From Dyella terrae (GTDB taxonomy: Bacteria > Pseudomonadota > Gammaproteobacteria > Xanthomonadales > Rhodanobacteraceae), in assembly GCF_022394535.1 (NCBI RefSeq), contig NZ_CP089414.1, forward strand, positions 992,001 through 1,056,000: DNA of 64,000 nucleotides, in the 5' to 3' direction. The number at the start of each line of letters is the position of its first letter. The first letter of the stretch is position 1. Below, piece after piece: positions 54,372 through 63,905 of this stretch. The notes below the pieces were generated by a model. It saw only the letters and a program-made list of their open reading frames with translations. It made no database searches and was not told the DNA's origin. The position numbers were made by a program, and so were the translations under genes.

Positions 54372-55709
54372 TCACTGCCTCAGACTGCGGCCGCGACCGA
54401 TACCGTAATACGCCAGCCCCGCCTCTTCCACTGCCCCGGGGTCATACAAATTGCGGCCATCGAACAGCGCCGGCTCGGCGAGCAAGCCGCGGATACGCGT
54501 GAAATCCGGGCTGCGAAACGCCTTCCATTCGGTGACGATGGCAAGTACGTCCGCACCATCGAGTGCCTGGTAGGCACTGTCGCAAAGTGCAAGATCGTCG
54601 CGGTCGCCGTAGATGCGATGCGTTTCATGGCGTGCTTCGGGATCAAAAGCCCGCACCTTGGCGCCAGCATTCCATAGCGCTTCCATCAGGTTGCGACTGG
54701 AGGCTTCACGCATGTCGTCAGTGTTCGGCTTGAAGGCCAGGCCCCACAGCGCAATCGTCTTGCCGGCAAGCTGTCCATCGAAATGACGCGAGATCAAATC
54801 GAACAGCTTGGTCTTCTGATCGTGATTCACCGCCTCCACCGCACCGAGCAGACGGGCCTGATAGCCAACGCCGCGCGCTGTACGCTCCAGTGCCTGCACG
54901 TCCTTGGGGAAGCACGAACCACCGTAACCGGCGCCGGGATAGATAAAGTGGTAGCCGATGCGCGGATCCGAGCCAATGCCCTGCCGCACCAGCTCCACGT
55001 CCGCACCCACGCGCTCGGCGATATTGGCGATCTCGTTCATGAAACTGATCTTGGTGGCCAGCATCGCGTTGGCCGCGTACTTGGTCAGCTCGGCCGAGCG
55101 CTCGTCCATCACCACGGTGCGATCGTGGTTGCGGTTGAACGGCGCGTAGAGCTTGCGCAGTACGCCGATGGCACGCTCGCTGGAGCTGCCAATAATAATG
55201 CGATCGGGACGCAGGCAATCCTCCACCGCGTCGCCTTCCTTCAGAAATTCCGGATTGGACACCACGTCGAAATCGACGGCGACGCCGCGCTGGATCAGCT
55301 CGCTGGCGATCGCTTCACGCACGCGGTCGGCGGTGCCGACGGGCACGGTCGACTTGTTCACCACCACCGTGTAGCGGTCCATGTGCTGGCCAATGGTTCG
55401 TGCCACACCGAGCACATACCTTAGGTCGGCACTGCCGTCTTCATCCGGCGGCGTACCCACGGCAATGAAGACCACTTGCCCATGGGCGATGGCCGGGGCC
55501 GGATCGGTCGTGAAGTCCAACTGTTCGCTGGCGTGGTTACGCTTGACGATGGGTTCCAAACCCGGCTCGTAGATCGGGATGTCGCCTTTCTTCAGACGCT
55601 CCACCTTGGCTACATCGATATCGACGCAGACCACATGGTTGCCCATCTCTGCCAGACAGGCACCGGTGACCAGACCTACATAGCCGGTACCGAAGATCGT
55701 GACCTTCAT
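54372..55709 (-). CDS. ugd: UDP-glucose 6-dehydrogenase
   Basis: A 445-residue UDP-glucose/GDP-mannose dehydrogenase family enzyme. [21 protein letters not shown] is the N-terminal NAD loop, [11 protein letters not shown] follows, and the catalytic Cys lies in [12 protein letters not shown]. The C-terminal UDP-binding domain has [17 protein letters not shown]. It oxidises UDP-glucose to UDP-glucuronate for exopolysaccharide or LPS modification. ATG 55709 begins at the Rossmann motif and has GGAG 11 bases upstream. Confidence 0.95.
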   Translation of the reverse strand: MKVTIFGTGYVGLVTGACLAEMGNHVVCVDIDVAKVERLKKGDIPIYEPGLEPIVKRNHASEQLDFTTDPAPAIAHGQVVFIAVGTPPDEDGSADLRYVLGVARTIGQHMDRYTVVVNKSTVPVGTADRVREAIASELIQRGVAVDFDVVSNPEFLKEGDAVEDCLRPDRIIIGSSSERAIGVLRKLYAPFNRNHDRTVVMDERSAELTKYAANAMLATKISFMNEIANIAERVGADVELVRQGIGSDPRIGYHFIYPGAGYGGSCFPKDVQALERTARGVGYQARLLGAVEAVNHDQKTKLFDLISRHFDGQLAGKTIALWGLAFKPNTDDMREASSRNLMEALWNAGAKVRAFDPEARHETHRIYGDRDDLALCDSAYQALDGADVLAIVTEWKAFRSPDFTRIRGLLAEPALFDGRNLYDPGAVEEAGLAYYGIGRGRSLRQ

Positions 55710-55811
55710 TGTCGCGAAAACTCCAAGAGGCAAGGCCCGTAATTCTATCAGGCTGGATATGGCATCGGACGGCAGGAGAACCAGCCCTCGCCCGCAACAC
55801 CGGCTGCGCCC

Positions 55812-55849
55812 TTAAAAAAGAACGGGGCGCGAATCGCTTCGCGCCCCGT
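55812..55849 (-). terminator. Rho-independent terminator of the FkpA-type gene
   Basis: ACGGGGCGCGAA and TTCGCGCCCCGT (within 55822-55849) pair over 12 bp with a 4-base loop. On the minus strand the stem is followed by TTCTTTTTT. It lies between the PPIase stop and the ugd start. Confidence 0.92.
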
Positions 55850-55881
55850 GCATGCTTCTAAAGAGCTGTCCCGCGCGATGA

Positions 55882-56655
55882 TTACTTCGCGCCGCCAGCC
55901 TGATCGCCAGCAGCCGTCGGGCCGGTCTTGACCAAGGTGACGTCGAAGATGATCGTCGCATTCGGCGGGAAGCCGTTCTGCGGCTGCGCACCGTAGGCGA
56001 TGTTCGAAGGGATGAAGAACTTATAGTGACCGCCGACCTGCATCAGCTGCAGACCCTCGCGGAAGCCCGGGATCACGCCAGCGAGCGGGATCGAGGCCGG
56101 GCCTGCCGGATCGTGCTTGGACGAATCGTCAAACGTTTCGCCGCTGACGAACGTGCCGACATAGTTCACCTGCACGGTGTCGTTCGGACCCGGGCGGGCG
56201 CCGGTACCCTGGCTGATCACCTGGTACTGCAGACCCGAAGCAGTGGTCTTCACACCCGGAGCAGACTTGTTCTTGGCCAGGTAAGCAGCGCCTTCCGTCT
56301 GGTTCTTGGAGGCGACCTGGGTGTACTCGGCCTTCGCCTTCGCCTGCAGGTTGGCAACGAATGCGTCACGGACCTGCTTGGCTTCGGCTTCGCTCATGGT
56401 CGGCTTCTGACCCGACAGCGCGGACTGCAGCGCACGAGCCACGGTGGCCGGATCCACTTCTTCGCGGACCAGCGGCGGCAGCGAGCTCGCCAGGTCCCAA
56501 CCGACCACGTAGCTGGCCTTGGTCTTGTCGACCGCAGCCGGGGCGGCCGTCGCAGGGGCGGCGGACTTCGCGGCCTGTGCGTGCACGCCAGCGGTCATGC
56601 CCAGTGCAACAGCGAGCGCGGCCGCCGTCAGCGTGGGACGCAGAAAATGCTTCAT
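55882..56655 (-). CDS. FKBP-type peptidyl-prolyl cis-trans isomerase (FkpA/Mip type)
   Basis: A 257-residue periplasmic chaperone-isomerase with signal peptide MKHFLRPTLTAAALAVALGMTAGVHAQA. The N-terminal helical dimerisation domain (YVVGWDLASSLPPL...MSEAEAKQVRDAFVANLQ) precedes the FKBP domain: VQVNYVGTFVSGETFDDSS, IPLAGVIPGFREGLQLMQVGGHYKFFIPSNIAYG and IIFDVTLV. This is the Mip/FkpA layout. ATG 56655 has GAGGGAG at good spacing. A sigma-E-like promoter lies ~115 bases upstream, matching the sigma-E control of fkpA in E. coli. Confidence 0.94.
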   Translation of the reverse strand: MKHFLRPTLTAAALAVALGMTAGVHAQAAKSAAPATAAPAAVDKTKASYVVGWDLASSLPPLVREEVDPATVARALQSALSGQKPTMSEAEAKQVRDAFVANLQAKAKAEYTQVASKNQTEGAAYLAKNKSAPGVKTTASGLQYQVISQGTGARPGPNDTVQVNYVGTFVSGETFDDSSKHDPAGPASIPLAGVIPGFREGLQLMQVGGHYKFFIPSNIAYGAQPQNGFPPNATIIFDVTLVKTGPTAAGDQAGGAK

Positions 56656-56769
56656 GTGGAACTCCCTCGTATTTGGATGTACCGGCGCTACCGGACTCAA
56701 AGCCCCCCCCGATGGAGGCAGGCCTCGCATTGTGCGGTGCTTGCTGAGTCTTGGCAACGATGTGGGGCG

Positions 56770-56797
56770 TCTGACCGTCAGTCGTGATTAAAAGTTC
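56770..56797 (-). promoter_or_regulatory. Sigma-E-type promoter of the FkpA-type gene
   Basis: On the minus strand GAACTT (plus 56792-56797) is followed by 17 bases and TCAGA (plus 56770-56774), close to the RpoE pattern GAACTT-N16/17-TCTGA. A leader of ~105 bases, containing an eight-base G run (minus strand; plus 56703-56710), would precede the start codon. Confidence 0.5.
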
Positions 56798-56868
56798 ACG
56801 CTTCTTGTCAAAAACGCGGATTTTTACGAATCCTGCACGCCGAGTCGGCTAACGCACCGACACCCGGA

Positions 56869-58638
56869 TCAGGAATGTCCGTCGTCCGAACGCCCGGGCT
56901 TATCAAGCGTATCGCGCAAAGCCGCCTGCAAACGGGCATGCACCTGCACCAGACCACGCCACAACAGCCATGCCAGCAACAGCAAAACAAGCACCAGGAC
57001 AATGGCAACCTCGCGTGGCGGCAGAATAGTCGACGCCAGAGCCGCAACCAGCAGGCCCAGTATCCACATGGTCGCCAGCGGAATGAAGCGCGCCAGCACG
57101 CCACGGATACGCATGTTGTAGGCGCCACCGATGCGTTCGGGAATACTCAGTTCCGCCAGCAACATGCCGAGGGCCGATGCCTTGCGATACGCCGCCACGA
57201 TCATCGGCAGTGAGATCAGAGCGGCGATGGACCACGCTAGGCTGCGCTTTACCTGAGGGCTATCCGCAAGGAAATCCCAGTGGAAAAAGCCACGGCGATA
57301 CAGGTAAGACATGATCAGGAAAGCGGCCACCACCAGCATCATGTTGATGATCACGTGCCAGACAAGGCGGCGGATCATCTTGGCCACGATAGCCCCCTGC
57401 CCGCCCAGACTCACATTGCCCATCCAGTCCGTGTAGGCGCTCAGAAGACTGGTAAGGCCGCCGGGCAGGCGCCGCGTGAGCACGTCGGCCAGCGGATCTG
57501 AGGCACGGATGAGGTACGGCGTGAGGAAGGTCGTTATAGCCGACACAGCCACCGCCACTGGGTAGAGGAAACTGCTGGTGACTTTCAGAGTCAGCCCTAG
57601 CGACGCGATGACGAACGAAAACTCACCAATCTGCGCTAACCCCATGCCTACACGCAGCGACGTGCGTCCATCATTGCCGGCGATGAAGGTTCCGAAGCTG
57701 CACGTGATTACCTTGCCCATTACCACTACGACGGTAACGACCAGGATCGGCAACCAGTACAGCTTGAGCATCGCCGGGTCGATCAACATGCCGATGGCAA
57801 CGAAGAAGATGGCGCTGAACATATCGCGCACTGGTCCGATGATGCGCTCGATCCGCATCACGCTCTGCGACTCACCTACGATGGCGCCGATCATGAAGGC
57901 GCCCAGGGCCACGCTGTAGCCCATCTCGGTCACCAGCAGGCAAAAGCCGAAGCACAGACCAAGCACCGCAACCAGCAGCACATCGTCGCGACTCACGCGC
58001 GCGATGTAGTCGACCACGCGAGGCACCAGCAGCAACCCGACGACCAGTGACACCGCCATGAAAAGCGTAAGCCGCCCCACCGCCGCTGCCGCTTCGGCCG
58101 CCTCCAGGCCGCCAGTGCTCGCAATGCCCGTCAGCAACGCCATGAGCACAATGGCGATGACGTCCTCGATGATAAGGATGCCGAACATCAGCTGCGCGAA
58201 ACGCTCGCGCTTGAGGTTCAGGCCATCCAGCGCCTTCATGATGATGGTCGTCGACGACATGGACAGCATGGCGCCAAGGAACAGCGCATCCATGGAAGTC
58301 CAGCCAAAGAAGCGCCCTATCTCGTAACCAAGCCAGACCATCAGCACGATTTCGCACAGGGCCGCCACCAGCGCCGCGCCGCCAACTTCGCGGAGCTTCT
58401 TCAGGCTGAATTCCAGCCCCAAAGCAAACAGCAACAGGATCATGCCTAGCTCGGAGAGCGTGCGGATCGTCTGCTCGTCGTGGATGAAGACCACGGGAAA
58501 CGTATAAGGGCCGACCAGCACGCCGGCGATGATGTATCCGAGTACGACTGGCTGACGCAGCCGTTGGAAGATCACCGTCGTCAGGCCCGCGATCAACATG
58601 ACGGTCGCGAGGTCCTGGATAAAGTGCAAATCGTGCAT
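56869..58638 (-). CDS. CPA2-family cation:proton antiporter (KefB/YbaL-like)
   Basis: A 589-residue membrane protein. Residues ~1-390 form the Na+/H+ exchanger-type core: GYIIAGVLVGPYTF, LGMILLLFALGLEFSLKKL, LSMSSTTIIMKAL, FGILIIEDVIAIVLMALL with the conserved Asp, and GAFMIGAIVGES. The last ~200 residues contain a second set of helices (IRRLVWHVIINMMLVVAAFLIM...) rather than the soluble TrkA-N NAD-binding domain of KefB/KefC. Monovalent cation/proton exchange is likely, but it would lack nucleotide control. ATG 58638 is chosen over an outer TTG at 58653. Confidence 0.9.
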   Translation of the reverse strand: MHDLHFIQDLATVMLIAGLTTVIFQRLRQPVVLGYIIAGVLVGPYTFPVVFIHDEQTIRTLSELGMILLLFALGLEFSLKKLREVGGAALVAALCEIVLMVWLGYEIGRFFGWTSMDALFLGAMLSMSSTTIIMKALDGLNLKRERFAQLMFGILIIEDVIAIVLMALLTGIASTGGLEAAEAAAAVGRLTLFMAVSLVVGLLLVPRVVDYIARVSRDDVLLVAVLGLCFGFCLLVTEMGYSVALGAFMIGAIVGESQSVMRIERIIGPVRDMFSAIFFVAIGMLIDPAMLKLYWLPILVVTVVVVMGKVITCSFGTFIAGNDGRTSLRVGMGLAQIGEFSFVIASLGLTLKVTSSFLYPVAVAVSAITTFLTPYLIRASDPLADVLTRRLPGGLTSLLSAYTDWMGNVSLGGQGAIVAKMIRRLVWHVIINMMLVVAAFLIMSYLYRRGFFHWDFLADSPQVKRSLAWSIAALISLPMIVAAYRKASALGMLLAELSIPERIGGAYNMRIRGVLARFIPLATMWILGLLVAALASTILPPREVAIVLVLVLLLLAWLLWRGLVQVHARLQAALRDTLDKPGRSDDGHS

Positions 58639-58829
58639 CAGAGAAATCCGCAAGAACGTCCCGCAAGACTAACAACCACGGGCGAGATGCACAGCCCTAC
58701 ATGACGCCCCTGATCATTCCCTCACCACAACGGCGTTTTGCCGCATTGACGGCGCCGCATCAAAACGCCTGTAACTATTTGTTGTGATTCATTCGTGAAA
58801 AAAAGTTGAAAGAAATTCACAACGAATGC

Positions 58830-58858
58830 TTGACGAAATAGCCAACCCTATCTATTCT
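58830..58858 (+). promoter_or_regulatory. Strong sigma-70 promoter of the tRNA cluster
   Basis: TTGACG (58830-58835), a 17-base spacer, then TATTCT (58853-58858), followed by a GC-containing discriminator. An A/T-rich stretch with A7 and AGTTGAAAGAAATT lies directly upstream (about 58775-58825) and resembles an UP element. It is 22 bases before the first tRNA. Confidence 0.75.
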
Positions 58859-58880
58859 TTCGGGCTTCCAGAGGCACTTC

Positions 58881-58956
58881 GGGGCCATAGCTCAGCTGGG
58901 AGAGCGCCTGCATGGCATGCAGGAGGTCGGCGGTTCGATCCCGCCTGGCTCCACCA
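58881..58956 (+). tRNA. tRNA-Ala(GGC)
   Basis: Complete cloverleaf including encoded CCA. The acceptor GGGGCCA pairs with TGGCTCC, the anticodon stem is CCTGC/GCAGG with loop ATGGCAT (anticodon GGC), and the T-arm contains GGTTCGATCCC. It is the first gene of a three-tRNA cluster behind a consensus promoter. Confidence 0.97.
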
Positions 58957-58967
58957 AAATTAGATAC

Positions 58968-59043
58968 GTCCCCATCGTCTAGAGGCCTAGGACATCACCC
59001 TTTCACGGTGGCGACCGGGGTTCGAATCCCCGTGGGGACGCCA
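58968..59043 (+). tRNA. tRNA-Glu(TTC)
   Basis: Acceptor GTCCCCA pairs with TGGGGAC, the anticodon loop contains TTC within CACCCTTTCACGGTG, and the T-arm is GGTTCGAATCC. CCA is encoded at 59041-59043. Eleven bases separate it from tRNA-Ala, consistent with one precursor. Confidence 0.97.
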
Positions 59044-59129
59044 CTCTAACGGCAAACCGGTTTCCGGCGTAACCTAAGAGTGGTCAAGGATGAAATCTGT
59101 TGGTGTAGTACTGGAAGAAGTAAAAATGT

Positions 59130-59206
59130 GGAGCGGTAGTTCAGTCGGTTAGAATGCTGGCCTGTCACGCCGGAGGTCGCGGGTTCGAGTCCCGTCCGCT
59201 CCGCCA
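59130..59206 (+). tRNA. tRNA-Asp(GTC)
   Basis: Acceptor GGAGCGG pairs with CCGCTCC, the anticodon loop is CTGTCAC with anticodon GTC, the T-arm is GGGTTCGAGTCCC, and CCA is encoded. It is 86 bases after tRNA-Glu and followed by the cluster's terminator. Confidence 0.97.
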
Positions 59207-59218
59207 CTTTACGAAGAG

Positions 59219-59238
59219 CCCGCCATTGGCGGGTTTTT
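59219..59238 (+). terminator. Rho-independent terminator of the tRNA cluster
   Basis: CCCGCC-ATT-GGCGGG followed directly by TTTTTT, 12 bases after tRNA-Asp. Confidence 0.9.
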
Positions 59239-59342
59239 TGTTGCCCGCATTTTGCCCCGTCGCTGCAGGAGCACACCTTGTGCGCGACCTGCCAACAAAG
59301 CGATGACCACGGACTCCCCTGAGTCGCACACAGGGTGCGCCC

Positions 59343-59831
59343 CTACAGAGTCTCATCCGGCGAGCGATGATCCTCCAGCCGCTCCAGCGTTCCCTTCGAA
59401 TGCCCCTGCTCCGCCAGGTATTCCAACCAGCGAGAAAGAAACCCATTCATCCGCAAACGATGCTGTAGCACCGTGTGGGCCGGCGGAAACGGGCCGAGCA
59501 CCTGCCACAGATGGCGGCCCGGATGGCAATGCAAGGCCTCGGCCACATGGGCGTCGGTGTACATGCGCAACTGCGCCGACGGCGACGGCTGACCCGTGTG
59601 CGCATCGACAAAGTTGTAGGTGAGCTCGAGCTCCAACGTGTACGGGTGCCGCTCCTGCACCTGCAAACGCACATCAAGGCCATCATCCACGCTGGACAGA
59701 TAGAACCCCGGCGGTAGCTCCTGCGGCATAAACAGCCGCACCAGCCGATGATAGTTCTCGGCGTAAAGCCCCATCAGGAAGCCGAAACGTCCGGGCAACA
59801 AGGCTTGGCGACTGTCTAATACGGCACTCAT
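59343..59831 (-). CDS. DUF1249 family protein
   Basis: A 162-residue soluble protein matching DUF1249: GFLMGLYAENYHRLVRLFM, LELELTYNF, PSAQLRMYTDAHVAEALHC and LQHRLRMNGFLSRWLEYLAEQGHS. The function is unknown. ATG 59831 begins at the conserved part; the open frame upstream would overlap ppsR. It lies 16 bases after the ppsR stop and is probably co-transcribed with it. Confidence 0.88.
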   Translation of the reverse strand: MSAVLDSRQALLPGRFGFLMGLYAENYHRLVRLFMPQELPPGFYLSSVDDGLDVRLQVQERHPYTLELELTYNFVDAHTGQPSPSAQLRMYTDAHVAEALHCHPGRHLWQVLGPFPPAHTVLQHRLRMNGFLSRWLEYLAEQGHSKGTLERLEDHRSPDETL

Positions 59832-59847
59832 GGGCGGCAGAAACTCC

Positions 59848-60663
59848 TCAGAACATGGTCCGCTCGATACCGAAGCGGTCAAAGATCTTGCTGGCAATCT
59901 CTTCGATGGACACGTGCGTGGTGTTGAGACTGGGAATGCTTTCGCGACGCATCAGCTTCTCGGCCTGCGCCAACTCCCAGCGACACTGTTCCAGCGTCGC
60001 ATAACGGCTGCCGGCACGCCGCTGTTCGCGAATCTGCGCCAACCGCATGGGGTCGATGGTGAGACCAAACAGCCGATCCTTATACGGGCGCAGGCGCGCC
60101 GGCAGTTCTAGCTTGTCGAGGTCGTCGTCAGTCAGGGGGTAATTGGCGGCGCTGACACCGTAATGCAAGGCCATGTAGAGACATGTTGGCGTCTTGCCGG
60201 AGCGCGACACCCCCACCAGGATCAAGTCGGCCTGAGCATAGTCCACGTCTATACCGTCGTCGTGTGACAACGCATAGTTCGTAGCGTTAATGCGAGCCTC
60301 GTATTTGTCGAAGTCCACCAAGCCGTGCGAGCGATTCACCGCACCGGAACGCTTGGCGCCCAGCTCCTCTTCCAGCGGACCGATGAATGGCGCGAACACG
60401 TCCAGCATCAGTCCGCCGCTCTCGGCCACGATCTCGCACAGCTCGCGCGACGCCATGGTGTTGACCACGATGGGACGCTCGCCGGTTTGCGCATAACGGG
60501 TTTTGATACGCAGCGCCGCCGCCTCGGCTTTTTGGGCGTCGTCGATGAACGGCAAGCGGTGCTTGTCGAACTGCACGCCCTCAAACTGGGCCAAAATACT
60601 GTTGCCGATCGTTTCCGCCGTAATACCAGTGGAATCAGAGATATAAAAAACGGTTCGCTGCAT
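59848..60663 (-). CDS. ppsR: PEP synthetase regulatory protein (bifunctional kinase/pyrophosphorylase, DUF299)
   Basis: A 271-residue DUF299 protein. [19 protein letters not shown] is the N-terminal signature, [19 protein letters not shown] the nucleotide-binding P-loop, and NYPLTDDDL and LTIDPMRL are further family blocks. PpsR phosphorylates PEP synthase with ADP on the Thr next to its catalytic His, and reverses this with phosphate. It is divergent from ppsA across 235 bases, the standard arrangement. Confidence 0.95.
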   Translation of the reverse strand: MQRTVFYISDSTGITAETIGNSILAQFEGVQFDKHRLPFIDDAQKAEAAALRIKTRYAQTGERPIVVNTMASRELCEIVAESGGLMLDVFAPFIGPLEEELGAKRSGAVNRSHGLVDFDKYEARINATNYALSHDDGIDVDYAQADLILVGVSRSGKTPTCLYMALHYGVSAANYPLTDDDLDKLELPARLRPYKDRLFGLTIDPMRLAQIREQRRAGSRYATLEQCRWELAQAEKLMRRESIPSLNTTHVSIEEIASKIFDRFGIERTMF

Positions 60664-60898
60664 GGCTAATCCAAAGTCCCTGGTGGTTCTTGACCATCAC
60701 CTTAGCGCAAGGTGAAAAGCCTGTCTTTGCTTGATTCACAGCTGACTGGTATTGCGTTGGCGCTTGTTTTCGCCCGAATGGTCTTCTTGTGCTGCGCACC
60801 ATCGGCAGCGGACAATACCAGTTCTTTGTAGCCCGATTTCTTGCCGAAACGGAGCTACGACCGTCTTTGAAACCCTACGAGCTCTCGAGGAGACTCCC

Positions 60899-63271
60899 TT
60901 GAACGATCTGGTGCTTTGGCTCGACACGCTGCGCATGACCGACCTGGGCAAGGTTGGCGGCAAGAATGCGTCGCTCGGCGAGATGATTGGCAATCTAGCC
61001 CAGCTCGGCGTGTCAGTGCCGGGTGGTTTTGCAACCACCGCCGACGCGTTCCAGGAATACCTCGACAAGAGTGGCGTGGCCAAGCGCATCCAGGAACGGC
61101 TCGCCTCGCTCGACGTCGATGACGTGATGGCCCTGACGGCTGCCGGCAAGGAGATCCGCGAATGGGTCACTGAGACGCCGCTGCCGACGGATCTGGACAA
61201 GGCCATCCGCGACGCCTACGCCAAGCTCTGCAAGGACGCCGGCGCCGAGAACATTGCCGTGGCAGTGCGCTCCTCCGCCACCGCGGAAGATCTGCCGGAT
61301 GCTTCTTTCGCCGGTCAGCAGGAGACCTTCCTGAACGTGGTCGGCATTGAGGACGTGCTGCACAAGGTGAAGGAAGTCTTTGCCTCGCTCTACAACGACC
61401 GCGCGATCGCTTACCGCGTACACCAGGGTTTTAAGCATGAGGACGTATTCCTCTCCGCTGGCGTGCAGTTGATGGTGCGTTCCGACGTCGGCGCTTCCGG
61501 CGTGCTGTTCACCCTGGACACGGAGTCGGGCTTCCGCGACGTGGTGTTCGTGACCGGCTCGTATGGCCTGGGGGAAATGGTCGTGCAGGGTGCAGTGAAC
61601 CCCGACGAGTTCTACGTGTTCAAGCCCACTTTGAAGGCTGGCAAGCCGGCCGTGCTGCGACGCAGCCTCGGCGCCAAGCAGCAGCGCATGGTGTATTCGA
61701 ACAAGCCCGGCGAGCGCGTGCGTATCGAAGAAACGCCCGCCGAACTGCGCAACAAGTTCTGCATCACCGATGAAGACGTGCAGGAACTATCCAAGCAGGC
61801 GCTGATCATCGAGAAGCATTACGACCGCCCGATGGACATCGAGTGGGCGAAGGACGGCAACACCGGCAAGCTCTACATCGTGCAGGCCCGTCCGGAAACG
61901 GTGAAGTCGCGCGCGCATGCCACGCAGTTGGAGCGTTTCCACCTCAACGAAAAGGGCAAGGTGCTCGCTGAAGGCCGCGCCATCGGCCAGAAGATCGGGT
62001 CCGGCAAAGCGCGCGTCATCCGCTCGCTTGCAGATATGAGCAAGGTGCAGACGGGCGATGTACTGATCGCCGACATGACCGATCCCGATTGGGAGCCGGT
62101 GATGAAGCGTGCCGCCGCCATCGTCACCAATCGCGGCGGCCGCACCTGCCACGCAGCTATCATCGCCCGCGAATTGGGTGTGCCTGCCGTGGTGGGCACG
62201 GGCAATGCGCTGGAACTGATTCCGGACGGCGCGGAAGTTACCGTGTCCTGCGCCGAGGGCGACACCGGCATGATCTACGAGGGCCTGCTGAAGTTCGACC
62301 GCGTGACCGCCGACCTCGGCGACATGCCCGAAGCGCCGCTCAAGATCATGATGAACGTGGCCAACCCCGAGCGTGCGTTCGATTTCGGCATGCTGCCGAA
62401 CGCCGGCATCGGTCTGGCTCGCCTGGAAATGATCATTGCCAGCCACATCGGCGTGCATCCAAAGGCGCTGCTGGAATACGCCAAGCAGGATGCAGAGACC
62501 AAGAGGAAGATCGACGAGCGCATGGCCGGCTACGCCGACCCGGTGTCGTTCTATGTTGATCGCCTCGCGGAAGGCATCGCCACTATCGCCGCTTCGGTGT
62601 ATCCGAAGCCGGTGATCGTACGCCTGTCCGACTTCAAGTCGAACGAATACGCCGGCCTCATCGGGGGCTCGCGCTACGAGCCACATGAAGAGAACCCGAT
62701 GATCGGCTACCGCGGCGCAAGCCGTTACGTCGACCCGGGTTTCGCTGAGTCGTTTGGCCTGGAGTGCAAGGCGGTCAAGCGCGTGCGCGAGGTGATGGGT
62801 CTGGACAACATCTGGGTGATGATTCCGTTTGTGCGCACGCTGAGCGAAGGTCGCAAGGTCATTGAGGTGCTGGCCAAGAACGGCCTCAAGCAGCGCGAGC
62901 ACGACCTGAAGGTCATCATGATGTGCGAGGTGCCGTCCAATGCACTGCTCGCCGATGAGTTCCTCGACATCTTCGACGGCTTCTCCATCGGCTCCAACGA
63001 CCTGACCCAGCTCACGCTGGGTCTGGATCGCGATTCGAGCATCGTCGCCAACCTGTTCGACGAACGCGACCCTGCGGTGAAGAAGCTGCTTGCGCTCGCC
63101 ATCAAGACTGCTCGCGAAAAGGGCAAGTACATCGGCATCTGCGGCCAGGGGCCGTCTGATCACCCTGACCTGGCTGAGTGGCTGATGGATCAGGGCATCG
63201 AGTCCGTATCGCTTAACCCTGATACGGTCGTGGACACCTGGTTGCGCCTGGCCAAGCGCAAGGCAGCCTGA
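60899..63271 (+). CDS. ppsA: Phosphoenolpyruvate synthase
   Basis: A 790-residue PEP synthase (pyruvate, water dikinase), converting pyruvate and ATP to PEP, AMP and phosphate in gluconeogenesis. The N-terminal ATP-grasp domain has [16 protein letters not shown] and [25 protein letters not shown]. The central swivelling domain has the catalytic His in [15 protein letters not shown], with the PpsR-target Thr two residues before it. The C-terminal barrel has [11 protein letters not shown] and [10 protein letters not shown]. The start is a TTG at 60899 with GAGGAG at ideal spacing; the frame is open further upstream, but those residues do not match the family. Regulated post-translationally by the divergent ppsR. 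Confidence 0.95.
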   Translation: MNDLVLWLDTLRMTDLGKVGGKNASLGEMIGNLAQLGVSVPGGFATTADAFQEYLDKSGVAKRIQERLASLDVDDVMALTAAGKEIREWVTETPLPTDLDKAIRDAYAKLCKDAGAENIAVAVRSSATAEDLPDASFAGQQETFLNVVGIEDVLHKVKEVFASLYNDRAIAYRVHQGFKHEDVFLSAGVQLMVRSDVGASGVLFTLDTESGFRDVVFVTGSYGLGEMVVQGAVNPDEFYVFKPTLKAGKPAVLRRSLGAKQQRMVYSNKPGERVRIEETPAELRNKFCITDEDVQELSKQALIIEKHYDRPMDIEWAKDGNTGKLYIVQARPETVKSRAHATQLERFHLNEKGKVLAEGRAIGQKIGSGKARVIRSLADMSKVQTGDVLIADMTDPDWEPVMKRAAAIVTNRGGRTCHAAIIARELGVPAVVGTGNALELIPDGAEVTVSCAEGDTGMIYEGLLKFDRVTADLGDMPEAPLKIMMNVANPERAFDFGMLPNAGIGLARLEMIIASHIGVHPKALLEYAKQDAETKRKIDERMAGYADPVSFYVDRLAEGIATIAASVYPKPVIVRLSDFKSNEYAGLIGGSRYEPHEENPMIGYRGASRYVDPGFAESFGLECKAVKRVREVMGLDNIWVMIPFVRTLSEGRKVIEVLAKNGLKQREHDLKVIMMCEVPSNALLADEFLDIFDGFSIGSNDLTQLTLGLDRDSSIVANLFDERDPAVKKLLALAIKTAREKGKYIGICGQGPSDHPDLAEWLMDQGIESVSLNPDTVVDTWLRLAKRKAA

Positions 63272-63293
63272 GCTTTGCCACATGCGTAACACG

Positions 63294-63320
63294 AAGGGCG
63301 GTGGCGACACCGCCCTTTTT
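63294..63320. terminator. Rho-independent terminator after ppsA
   Basis: AGGGCGGTG (63295-63303) pairs with CACCGCCCT (63308-63316) around GCGA, followed by TTTTTC on plus. It lies ~25 bases after the ppsA stop. Confidence 0.9.
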
Positions 63321-63333
63321 CTTGCTCGCACGG

Positions 63334-63759
63334 TCAAGGCGTACAGGGCCGTCCGCCGGTATCAAACGTGCTGACGTCAGAACGGATTTCACCCTGCCTC
63401 ACAACGAGGAAAGTGGATATGGGCAGATTCAGTGAGCGCACGCCCTCGCTACTTCTTGCCACGAAGCGCACCGCCACTCGGTCATCCTGCGCAACCATCT
63501 GCTCGATCTCATCATGTACATCGGGAAACTCAGCAAACAGCTCGCGATAGCTCCTTGCCACCTCCGCCCGCCCTCGCCTGGGATGGCAGAAATCCGAGGA
63601 AGCTAGCTGGGCATCGCTCGCATAGAGGTGCGCCAGTCCATCGGCATCGTGCCGATTGAAAGCGCCGAACATCGCCAGCACGACCGATTCGGGCCTTAGC
63701 GCTGCACCGCTCGTCGCGGTCATGGCTACGGCAAGGAGCATGGTGCTCGCCAGATTCAT
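63334..63759 (-). CDS. Exported SnoaL/NTF2-like protein
   Basis: A 141-residue protein with an N-terminal signal (MNLASTMLLAVAMTATSGAALR). It then has a SnoaL-type fold: MFGAFNRHDADGLAHLYASDAQL, RGRAEVARSYRELFAEFPDVHDEIEQMVAQDDRVAVRFVA. Such proteins are small-molecule-binding or isomerase-like; no substrate can be assigned. ATG 63759 has AGGAG directly upstream; the long outer frame to 63921 overlaps the divergent gene and is rejected. Confidence 0.8.
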   Translation of the reverse strand: MNLASTMLLAVAMTATSGAALRPESVVLAMFGAFNRHDADGLAHLYASDAQLASSDFCHPRRGRAEVARSYRELFAEFPDVHDEIEQMVAQDDRVAVRFVARSSEGVRSLNLPISTFLVVRQGEIRSDVSTFDTGGRPCTP

Positions 63760-63905
63760 GAGGATCTCCTCGGCACGATTGGGGTAACCGCAGTCTCCAC
63801 GCCTGCAACCCGTGGTGCGTGCCGTCTCTTGCTCTTTTCCGCCCAACGGAACCTTTGCATCACCCGCAGGGTCCACCTGGATACGGACCCTGGCGGAGAC
63901 TACCC

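Noticed and set aside
59046..59276. Minus-strand open frame of 76 codons containing ERTGLEPATSGVTG
   Set aside because: It runs antisense across tRNA-Asp; this peptide is a known spurious product of tRNA reverse strands.
61787..63337. Minus-strand open frame of 516 codons
   Set aside because: Antisense to ppsA, whose catalytic motifs are all present.
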